This document shows positions 19,074 through 27,800 of a stretch of DNA of 64,000 bases, one piece after another; the first letter of the stretch is position 1; the number at the start of each line of letters is the position of its first letter. The stretch is taken from NCBI GenBank assembly GCA_963717445.1, contig OY970334.1, forward strand, positions 868,001-932,000. The letters are read 5' to 3'. The notes under the pieces were generated by a model. That model was given only the letters and a program-made list of their open reading frames with translations. It had not been told where the DNA came from and ran no database searches. The stretch is from JAGVPT01 sp963717445. Lineage in GTDB: Bacteria > Bacteroidota > Ignavibacteria > UBA10030 > UBA8401. Both the position numbers and the translations under genes were made by a program.

Positions 19074-20110
19074 TTTCCACGGCCTTTAATTTCCTCATCC
19101 CATTTTCTCATCCATTCCGATTCATGCTGGGAGATCAATTCCCAATCGACATGCATCGGCATGAATGAGGTTGAAGTGATCCAGGCCGGCAGTTTCTCTT
19201 TTGGAATCCCGCTGCGTGCAGGGATGCGGTAAAATTTGTTCGCCTGAAGAACAAGGCTTTCTTCGCTCGTAACAAACTCATAAAACTTCTTGGCCAATTC
19301 CATATGCTTCGCCCCCAAGACGATCGCAATTCCGTCTGTCAACAGCACGGTTCCGCTTGACGGAACGTTGTAGTCAAACGGGTAATTATTCAATTTTGCC
19401 TGCAGGACAATATCCGGCATATCCCACACCGACACGGACGCTTCTTCCCGCGCAAGCTTCAAATACATTTGCGTGGGGTCGGATGTGTACGATTTTGTGT
19501 TCGCGTCGAGCCGTCGGAGCCACTCGAACCCTTTTTCTTCAGACCCGTACTTTGTGACCGACGACGCTATCATTGCGCAAAAAATCACGCGCAGCGTTCC
19601 CGATGCGAGCGGGTAGCGGAGAATAATTTTGTCTTTCCATTGGGGATTGAGAAGGTCGTCCCAATCTTTGGGCGCATCGCTCTTTGTAAGCAGGTGGGAA
19701 TTGAAGACAATCACTTCCGGCGTAATGAAGGTTCCGTACCATGCATCCGTAGCGCTTCTGAATTCAGGCGCTATACTGTCGGCCCATGAAGGCCGGTACG
19801 GCGCAAGAAGCCCTTCCTTTTCCGCGCGCATGAATATTGTCGACGGCGCTCCCCACCATACGTCCGCCTGCGGGTTTGCCATTTCCGTCCTGATTCTATC
19901 GTATGCCTCCTCAGAGCCCATGTCGAGCCATTGCACGTCGACATCCGGGTTTGCAGTTTCGAACTCTCGCGCAAACTCTTCCAGCATATCTTTGCCGTGC
20001 GGCGAATAAACAACTAACGGGGTTTTGGCCGAATGTGAACATCCCGCAGTTGCCGCGAAGAGGATGAGGCATGTTGCGATCAACCAATTTTTCTGTATCG
20101 TAAATCTCAA
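19037..20110 (-). CDS. ABC importer substrate-binding lipoprotein, FbpA/PhnS-like
   Basis: 357 residues. A lipobox (FAATAGCSH) predicts a lipid-anchored binding protein. The N-terminal LVVYSPHGKDML, the ADVWWGAPSTIF block and GTLLTDGIAI-type strands place it in solute-binding family 1 with FbpA-like iron and phosphonate binders. I see no conserved iron-binding tyrosine pair that would settle the ligand. The frame opens with TTG at 20110. The last eleven residues (Asn/Gln-rich, ending TMNNQQ) are encoded by the tandem repeat at 19035-19073, so the original stop was probably lost or moved. It precedes its ATPase gene by 49 bp. Confidence 0.88.
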   Translation of the reverse strand: MRFTIQKNWLIATCLILFAATAGCSHSAKTPLVVYSPHGKDMLEEFAREFETANPDVDVQWLDMGSEEAYDRIRTEMANPQADVWWGAPSTIFMRAEKEGLLAPYRPSWADSIAPEFRSATDAWYGTFITPEVIVFNSHLLTKSDAPKDWDDLLNPQWKDKIILRYPLASGTLRVIFCAMIASSVTKYGSEEKGFEWLRRLDANTKSYTSDPTQMYLKLAREEASVSVWDMPDIVLQAKLNNYPFDYNVPSSGTVLLTDGIAIVLGAKHMELAKKFYEFVTSEESLVLQANKFYRIPARSGIPKEKLPAWITSTSFMPMHVDWELISQHESEWMRKWDEEIKGRGKNNEQSTMNNQQ

Positions 20111-20148
20111 GTTTGCCGGCTCATTTTTGCTGTCTCACTTTTCAAATT

Positions 20149-22252
20149 TTACTTTTTACCGCTTAAAGAAATCATATTGGCAAACATGAGCGTCGCCCCT
20201 TTATTCACCTCTTTCAATTCACGGTACCAAACGTACGCTGTGTACAAATATTTTCCCTCTCCATACTTTGCAAGGAGCAAGCCTGTATCAAGCGGCGGTT
20301 CGCCGGGGTCCGAGGAGGATAATAGCTTGTCGTATTGCGCCGGAGCGCTTGCAGGCATGTACAGCGATCGTTCCTGCACCCAGCCATCCCATGCAGTAGA
20401 ATCGATCTTGTTCGGCGCGTTGAAGAGAATGTTCCCCGGTTCGAGCACTGTAACGGGCGCAGTTTCAACCGTGATTCGGTTGCGCGAAATTGCAAACGGA
20501 TACGGTGCGTACTCAGGCTTCCATTCCTCAATGCGTTGATACATGACGATCAGTGTGCCCCCATTTTTTACGTACTCTAAAAGACGGGCGTTGTTTTTCA
20601 CTAAATCCTTACGGACAAGATACGCGCGAATGTCAATAATGATGGCTGTGTAAGGCCGTAAATCCCCCGATGACAAATCGTTTTCTGTCAATAAGTGGTG
20701 TGGCACATCCAAATTGTCGAGTGTTTTGCTAAAGACATCGTCATAACTTTGAACGATGCCGATGTTTAATCGGGGGGCAACCGCAACGTCGAACTTCTTC
20801 AGCATCGCCGACGCTGTGTCGTCGTCGATGCACACTCGTACCGGATAGATTCCTTGCTGCAAATTGGCCGGGGGGATGATTGTGACGCTGTCGGTGTATA
20901 CGCTGTCCTCTCTGCCGATGATGAATTCGGAGTTCAACGCATCCCATCCGTCCGGGATAATCACATCGACCCTCCCCGCAGCTTTATTCGGAAAATAGTT
21001 TTTTATTTTGAACGGAATTTTAAGCGGCGCGTCGGTTATGCGAAAAACCTGAGACGAGAGTGAAAGCGTTTGCAGCGGGGCAACCTCTACAAAAACAGGT
21101 ATTTTTTCGTTTTCCTTTTTCCCCTCATGCTCGTATGACGCCTCAACCGTAATAAGCGGCAATGTCCGCATCGTCTCGTACAGGTGTCGAACCTTGGGAT
21201 ATGTATAACGGGCGTCGCCTGATACGGTAATTTCGTACAGATTCTTCTTTTGATCGTCCAATCTACGGCTCATCCAGCCTAATGGAAGGTGCAACGTTGC
21301 CTCGATATTGTCCACCGGCGCAAGCGGCTTTATCTCGAGCGTGAACTTTTGTTTCCGCACAACGATGGAATCCGAGAGCGATACGGTCAGCAACGATCGA
21401 AATGGAATGAGAGGAAGCCGGTACTTCGTCCGGAGTGTGCAGCCCTCCAAGAAAGTCATTCCGCACATTCGTAAACTTACCGCTCGAACGGACGAGAACG
21501 TATCGCGTTGAATCAAAAAATCTCCCGAACCTCCCGCTCGCAATGATTTTATCCATGCCCTGTGTTCGGTGTTGCGCAAGAGCTTCCATGGCGAGTTGAA
21601 CAGCGGTTTTTCCCAACGCCAGGGTATCGGCTCCAACAGCGTTGACTACGTCAGGTTTCAACAACGAATCCCTTTGAGAAAAGACCCTCATGAACAGTTT
21701 CTTCGGCTGGAACAATCCGACACCCGGCTCCTTTAATTGCTCCGGATGGTAATTCGAATCCGCTGCAAGCCAAAATGCCTGCAGCGCGGCAATTCCTACG
21801 GCTTGATGGTTCCCGTGGCCGGAAACACTGTCATGATTTGTGAAAAGAACATCGGGCTTCAATTTGCGAATGATATACACCAAACGCGCTATCGTACTAT
21901 CCTTCCCCCAAAAATCGAATGTCTCTTTCGCAGTCTTCGAAAATCCAAAATCGACGAAATTCAAAAAATAGACTTCGGAACCGATAATATGTGCAGCACG
22001 TTCAGTCTCGGCCGTGCGAAGCACGCCAAGGTCGGCGTATAACTCCGGACCGATCTCGTTCTGTCCCCCTTCACCGCGCGTGAAACATACCGAGTAGACC
22101 TTCACTCCGTATTTGTAGCGATAGTATGCAAGTGTTGCACCGTCTTCGTCATCAGGATGCGCCGAAAGATTCATGATCGACGGAATATGCTGCGAAAAAG
22201 TTACCGTTGAGAACAGCGACGCAAGGCCGAGAATAAAAAGAATTTTTTTCAT
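20149..22252 (-). pseudogene. Secreted PIG-L-family deacetylase with C-terminal domain, split by a +1 frameshift
   Basis: Two overlapping frames form one gene. The first (from the ATG at 22252) has a signal peptide and a PIG-L/LmbE domain with the zinc motif SAHPDDEDG near residue 31, FTRGEGGQNEIG, and NHDSVSGHGNHQ. It stays in homologous frame to about codon 280. The coding sense continues one base out of phase to 20149, as an all-beta region followed by a ThuA/GATase-like segment (AIIIDIRAYLVRKDL, NGGTLIVMYQR). The shift lies near 21405-21450 and needs one extra base. PIG-L enzymes remove N-acetyl groups from sugars. It could be a real pseudogene or a sequencing or assembly error. A promoter lies at 22294-22322. 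Confidence 0.8.
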
Positions 22253-22293
22253 GAGGTTAAGGGAAAAGGCGGTTAGGGAGAAAACTTTTCTTT

Positions 22294-22322
22294 AATATAT
22301 TCAATTGGTGAACAATGAGCAA
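22294..22322 (-). promoter_or_regulatory. Sigma70-type promoter for the PIG-L gene
   Basis: On the minus strand TTGCTC (22317-22322), 17 bp, TATATT (22294-22299), about 41 bp before the ATG at 22252. The -35 box matches the TTGCTY type seen elsewhere in the window. Confidence 0.5.
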
Positions 22323-22335
22323 TCATCATCTATGT

Positions 22336-22413
22336 AGATGTCGGATACCTTATTGATTCACTGTACTAAATATTTCAGCATATACAAATTTTCCGGCAGA
22401 GGTGTCCGACATA
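22336..22413. repeat. 78-bp palindromic-end repeat, copy 2
   Basis: Ends AGATGTCGGATACCTT and AGGTGTCCGACAT are inverted repeats. The core reads CTGAAATATTTAGTA on the minus strand, so it is inverted relative to copies 1 and 5. It lies between the cytochrome gene stop and the PIG-L promoter. Confidence 0.65.
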
Positions 22414-22441
22414 TTTATATGCACTGCGCAAATCAGAGTAA

Positions 22442-23002
22442 TCACCTTTGCACATCCCAGTGCTGATTGGTCACTGGGGGTGCCGTGGGGGGCATGATTG
22501 AGATAAAGCCATAACCGGCAGACCGGTGACAACCGTTACACGCGTCAAGCGTTTGCCCGTAAGCATCTGAAAACGACAAGCGACCTTTAGATTCAATCGC
22601 CTGGCGTATCAGCGGAATTTGGGTCTGCTGGACGCTTTGGAGGACGCCGGAAACATCCAAGCCATTCTTAAAAACATGCAGCGCTCTTGCTCCATCCATC
22701 GTCTCGCTCAATTCATCCAATTCATACGTCGCAAGATCCCAATTCGAATCCCCGGCAGCAAACCATAGCTTCGCGGCATGAAGCTGAATTGTCGACATAT
22801 ATTCCCCCAAGCCCGGTGCCTGCTCTTTGAGCTGGTCAAGCTGTTGCTGGATATCTCGCAAAGAATCTTGTAGCGAGACTACAACAGCCTTCAAGTCTTG
22901 AGCCTGCGAATCATCTCCCGCCGGGGAAATTCTCGCGGAAAAACCTACTACGCTGAAAAGAGTAAGTCCAATCGTTGCAATGATAACATTCCTTTTTTCC
23001 AT
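22442..23002 (-). CDS. Exported monohaem c-type cytochrome-like protein
   Basis: 186 residues. The N-terminal hydrophobic segment is a signal peptide or anchor. Residues ~35-65 form a predicted coiled coil (VVSLQDSLRDIQQQLDQLKEQ). A single haem-attachment motif CNGCH lies near the C-terminus, in DACNGCHRSAGYGF, a position reminiscent of class II (c'-type) cytochromes. It would act in the periplasm. It follows the chromate transporter gene by 13 bp on the same strand, so the two are probably co-transcribed. Its redox partner is unknown. Confidence 0.75.
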   Translation of the reverse strand: MEKRNVIIATIGLTLFSVVGFSARISPAGDDSQAQDLKAVVVSLQDSLRDIQQQLDQLKEQAPGLGEYMSTIQLHAAKLWFAAGDSNWDLATYELDELSETMDGARALHVFKNGLDVSGVLQSVQQTQIPLIRQAIESKGRLSFSDAYGQTLDACNGCHRSAGYGFISIMPPTAPPVTNQHWDVQR

Positions 23003-23015
23003 ACGATTCTCTCCA

Positions 23016-24206
23016 TTACATTATTCCTGCTATCGAAAAAAGCCATCCAAGAATTGCTGCACCAACAACAATCCATGCTGCATGAAAATTCCACACTACG
23101 ATAACAACAGCCGATGCAATAAAAATAATCCACGCACCGGAATTCACAAGAGTTGAAGCGCCAAGCATTACGCACACGGCAAGCATCAATCCAAGCGATG
23201 CTGCATTGACGCCGTCGAGGAATCCGGCTGTCAATGCCGATTTCCGCATCTTCGGCACGAACGGGCTTATCACAAGAACAAAGACAAACGAGGGGAAAAA
23301 TATTCCAACCGTCGAAATTATTGCTCCGGGGACTCCGAGAATCAAGTAGCCGATAAACGTCGCAGTAGAGAGGACAGGCCCCGGGGTGAATTGTCCCACT
23401 GCAATAGCGTCAAGAAGCTGCGTTTGTGTGAGCCAGTGCCTCGCATCGACGAGTCCGCCCTGAAGGAAGGCTACCAGTACATATCCGCTCCCGTACAGTA
23501 TTGAGCCGATCTTAAGAAAAAATACGCCGAGGGTAGCAATGGTGGGGGGAGATACAACGATATCCGGGATATTGGGCGACGTTGCAACGAAAACAATCGG
23601 CAAAAAAAGGACCAAAAAAATCGGAAAGGGATGTTGTTTCAATCTCTCGCGGTTTCCCCACAAAAGCCCAAGAACACCTGCACCGGCCAGCAACGTTATT
23701 GCATCCATATGAAGAAGATTCAGTATGCACACACCTGAGCTTACGATCAACATGAAGCGATTGCTGACCTTAGGCTTGCCAAGCCGAACCACTGCCGCGA
23801 GAATAATGGCAATAACTGCGCATCGAATTCCATAAATAAAGTGGCTGATTTGTGGAACCGAGCCGTACAGGACGTAAAGATGCGCAAACAGAAGAGAGAT
23901 CGCAACCGCGGGGAGGATAAAACAGACGCCGGCAATCACCAGACCCTTCCACCCTCCTCGTACGTACCCGATATGAATTCCCATCTCGGTCGAGTTCGGA
24001 CCCGGAATAATATTTGTCGCGCCGAGCAAGTCGAGGAAATACTCATGAGTAATCCACTTCCTTCGTTTAACGACTTCCTCTTCCATCATTGCAATATGGG
24101 CGGCTGGCCCTCCAAAGGAAACTATCCCAAGCCTCAGGAACAGAAGAGCTATTTCTCGTAGGACGCTGCCGGGTACTCTTCCGGTGTCGCTTTTAGACTC
24201 TGACAT
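23016..24206 (-). CDS. chrA: Chromate transporter, ChrA/CHR family
   Basis: 396 residues from the ATG at 24206 (a TTG frame reaches 24218). Two homologous CHR halves are present. The first opens with LFLRLGIVSFGGPAAHIAMM and has PGPNSTEMGIHIGYV. The second has LKIGSILYGSGYVL and GQFTPGPVLSTATFIGYL. About ten hydrophobic segments span the inner membrane. Long-chain ChrA proteins extrude chromate, but many CHR members have no proven substrate. The start region has a TATAAT-like -10 at about 24245 but no convincing -35. The gene pair with a cytochrome is unusual. Confidence 0.92.
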   Translation of the reverse strand: MSESKSDTGRVPGSVLREIALLFLRLGIVSFGGPAAHIAMMEEEVVKRRKWITHEYFLDLLGATNIIPGPNSTEMGIHIGYVRGGWKGLVIAGVCFILPAVAISLLFAHLYVLYGSVPQISHFIYGIRCAVIAIILAAVVRLGKPKVSNRFMLIVSSGVCILNLLHMDAITLLAGAGVLGLLWGNRERLKQHPFPIFLVLFLPIVFVATSPNIPDIVVSPPTIATLGVFFLKIGSILYGSGYVLVAFLQGGLVDARHWLTQTQLLDAIAVGQFTPGPVLSTATFIGYLILGVPGAIISTVGIFFPSFVFVLVISPFVPKMRKSALTAGFLDGVNAASLGLMLAVCVMLGASTLVNSGAWIIFIASAVVIVVWNFHAAWIVVGAAILGWLFSIAGIM

Positions 24207-24362
24207 CAATTGCAACAATCGATATTTTCATAAGACCCTTCCCGATTATATTCATGAACAACATAGCATCATGTTTAAAAAGTTTTTCTGTTAAGGAACG
24301 AAGGCTCTAGAAGTTTGGCTCTGAGCTTTTTCTCCGTGGCTCTCTGTGCCATCTCTGTGTTC

Positions 24363-24412
24363 CTCCGTGAAATAATCTTTTATTACACAGAGCAACACTG
24401 AGGTTCACGGAG
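24363..24412. repeat. Low-complexity inverted repeat (CTCCGTGAA / TTCACGGAG)
   Basis: A perfect 9-bp inverted repeat at 24363-24371 and 24404-24412 lies in a longer CTCTGTG/CACAGAG-rich stretch (about 24335-24420). No gene is present. The stem has no T-run, so it is not a typical terminator. Confidence 0.55.
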
Positions 24413-24440
24413 TTCCACAGAGCTTCCGACAGGATATCTA

Positions 24441-24794
24441 TCACATAAGCTTTTGCTCTTTTTCCAGACGCATCCAATGAAGAAGTCTATGAGCAAGCGG
24501 GGCAATCATGATTCCTGCAACGACAAGAAATATCATTCCTGAAAATAGAGCATAAAAAGAAGCGAAAATCTTCCCGGCGGAAGTGTGCAATTCGTTCACC
24601 GGGCCCATCCCTCCCAGAATCATCGAAGCATTCAGCAGCGCGTCAATGAACGGTAACCCTTCGGTGATGCGGTACCCTGCGATACCCAGCCCCAAAGAAA
24701 CAAAAACAATCGCCGATGCAAATAACCAATGATTGAACATACGGCGGATAAAATGACGGCGCCCCAACAACGGTTTCGAAGTGTGTTCGTACAT
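24441..24794 (-). CDS. Small two-TM protein with potassium-channel-like pore layout
   Basis: 117 residues with a membrane segment at about 24-45, a re-entrant-like stretch LPFIDALLNASMILGGMG (about 49-66), and a second segment GKIFASFYALFSGMIFL (about 75-98). The order TM, pore helix, TM, and the GK-F--FYALF opening of the last helix, match the Ion_trans_2 two-TM potassium channel module. The selectivity filter T-V-G-Y-G is replaced by L-G-G-M-G-P, so potassium selectivity is not expected. It lies 76 bp downstream of the C25 peptidase gene on the same strand. Function is unknown. Confidence 0.7.
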   Translation of the reverse strand: MYEHTSKPLLGRRHFIRRMFNHWLFASAIVFVSLGLGIAGYRITEGLPFIDALLNASMILGGMGPVNELHTSAGKIFASFYALFSGMIFLVVAGIMIAPLAHRLLHWMRLEKEQKLM

Positions 24795-24799
24795 GAGTG

Positions 24800-24868
24800 G
24801 GTCCTGAGTTCTTAGTCCTAAGTTCTTGGTTCTGAATACTTATTACTGCTTACTGTTTACTGCTTACT
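24800..24868. repeat. Low-complexity tandem-like repeats
   Basis: Two short-repeat blocks: GAGTTCTTAGTCCTAAGTTCTT, then three near-copies of TTACTGCTTACTG ending three bases before the peptidase stop. They resemble in style, not sequence, the 19035 tandem repeat at another gene 3' end. Confidence 0.6.
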
Positions 24869-24870
24869 CA

Positions 24871-27800
24871 CTACCTCATCTTCACAAGCTTTTGTGTTGC
24901 AGCAGTCTCCTGTCCGTTTCCACTGACGACAATGCGATAGAAATAAACACCGTTAGCGATTTCGTCTCCATCTTTATCCCTGCCATTCCAAAAAAGATTA
25001 TCACTCGAATTATTGTACCCATTGATGCCGATATGCACTCTCGATGAATAATCCAAATCCTGAATCAGGCGCCCTGCAACTGTGTAAATTTTAATGTGTG
25101 CGCTCTGAGGATCATTCTTCCCGGCAAGGATGAACGTAAAGGTAGTCCCGTTGGCAAAGGGATTGGGAATATTATAAACCTCGGAGAGCTGCAAGGTGTT
25201 AGTAACTTGGACGGTCAACAACGTCGTGTCGGAAGAATTCCCAGCAGCATCTTTGGCATAATATCGCACAGTATGCTCGCCTTCTGTTAATTGTGGAGTC
25301 CACCGGACTTCCGCGATAACCGGCGGGGTCCCCGCCGTGAACTGAAGAGTGTTGTTTCCGGTGTAATATTGCTGGCTGCCGTCCAATTCAACATAGACGT
25401 TTGACGTATCGCTCTGCGTAATCGAGGCTCCGTTGGGATCGCGAACCTGGAAAATCACTAGCGGGGCAGCACGAACAAAATCGCCGTTCATCACAACTGT
25501 ATTATCAAATGTGACGCTTACCGAAGGGCTGGTGGTATCTGCCAAGACAGTATACGGAATGACGACCGTATTATTCGATTTGTAGTATTCCGTGATGACA
25601 TTGTTAGGGTCGGCCTGAAAAGTAAAAGAGTGGCTACCGCGTATTCCCCGACTATCATACTGGGTCTGAACATGGACGGAGTCTTGAGGGTTGATGACTG
25701 GAGCAACTGTATTTTTGAGTGTTCGAAGAGCGCCGCTGTCATCGGTGAGGATGGAGATTAATACACTGTCTGCTGCCGATGATCCCACATTGTACACGGT
25801 TGCTCCCACATTGATGATCTCCCCCTCTTGCAAGGTCGACTTCTCCAACGACACTGTGTTTTGTGAAAGGACGAGTTCCGGGGGCAATTGTGCTTTGATG
25901 CTCCAGTCGCTTATAACGGGAGAAGCAAGGGACGAATTTGCGGCAAGGCTGAACATCAACAGGGCGTTAGGGTCCTTTGCAGCAGAAATATTCTGAAGGT
26001 TCACAGAAGACGAATCATACGAAGCAAAGAGTGTATCGATGTTGCCGCTTTTCGAAATGCCGAGCATAGAAACGGTGAGCCGCGCACCAGCGGGAACAAC
26101 TCTGTCAACAGAAAGTTGCTTCCAACTGCTGACCGGACCTATCGCAGAGGTTGTTATGTTGCCCGATGGCTCAATCTGGATGATTGTTGTATCAACAATC
26201 GCCTTTCCAGTAGTGCTCCGTTGAAATGCTTCAGGGACAGTTCCAATGGACGCTCCTTTTTTACCAATAATCGCCCACGAATCTCTGTAGCCAACGGAGT
26301 CGATATATTTACTCCCTATGGTGTGATATGCATTTATTGCAGCGCTTGTTAAATTAGTCCAGCCATCGTCGATAATGACTGCTAATACCAAATAACCGTT
26401 TGAAATAGAGTTAAGAAATTGAACAAGAGAATCTGCAAGAGCAGGATTCCCATAAAGGTCATATGTCCCTTGCGTGACCACTGTATCTGCTCTCGGGTCG
26501 ATGACAACGACAGAATGACCCCTTGCCAACGTGTTCGGTAGCTTATTTACTCCATTAATTTCAATCGCGCCGAACTTCCCGTCCAAATACCCACCGGAGA
26601 TTGCCTGAAGAATAACAGTGCTATTTTGTATTTTTGAACCGATTCCTTGAGAAAAACCCGCATGAAAAAACGAATTTCCCTGCCATCCAATCGAATCTAT
26701 TTGCCCGATCCCTTTCGCAGGGTCTGTCCCTTGATAAAACGTTCCTGTTGACCAGTTCGCCGTGCTGTTCTGAAATTCCGCCCGCCAATAATATCTCGCC
26801 GGACTCTTCAACGATGCGATTGGAAACGAGGTCGATACGATCCCCACAGGTACATTCACCGTTAGCGGTTTTACCGTTGAAGAAAAATCGCTGAGAGTGT
26901 CAATTTCCAAAGTGACAAGCTTCGTCGGGTCATAGACCTGAGTGCTTGGATTCAACAGGATGATATTCGAAACCGATGATGCCGACATCGGTTGAGGTTG
27001 CACGATTTTAAAATCAGTAGACGAAACAAAAAACGGCTTCGTTGTAGAATTGTCAGCTTTTGTTAATTCCGTTATTTTGTTGGAAGGATCAAGCGTTACA
27101 GAGACATCGTGTTCATCGGCTTGTTGATTGATATTGATATATACTGTCACAGTATCGTAAACCAACGGCATCGGTCTCCGAAACAGCCATGACTGAACCA
27201 CTTGGGAATGATACGAGTGCTGAACTTGAATATCAACGCTGTCGCCGGTAACCGACCCGTAATTAGCATAAACAATATTCACTGCAGCGCTATCCTGATT
27301 ATCAGTCAGAATCGAAGACGAGGAAGTAATGAAGTTTTGCTGAATAAAAAGATTAGGGATAAAAGGAATCTTCAAATCGACGGTCGGATCGCCAATCAAC
27401 GTATTATTAAACAACATAATCTGATTGACCTGATTGAGTCCCTGTTGAGTTATTTGTCTCAGCTTTGCCGTCAAATGCGTTACCCCGACGCGAACGATAG
27501 AATCTTTGAGCATGGCAGAATAAAAAAACAACGGGAGCGATGTTGCAATACTTTCGAAACCCAAAGACGAATTGCCAATATAGTCAATTGCACTTGCTTC
27601 CGGGCCAACGATAAACAGTTCGCTGAATGACTGAATCTGAGGCTCTGCAAACTTTCCGGTAGAACATCCCATATCCGTGATGAGAGGATACCGTCCACGA
27701 GAATTCTTCAATTGAAGAGGGTCGCCAATGCTGTTATCCCAGGTTTGAGTCCCGCTGTGGCCGATATATGAAATGAAAACCCCACCCGTTGAAATCGCAT

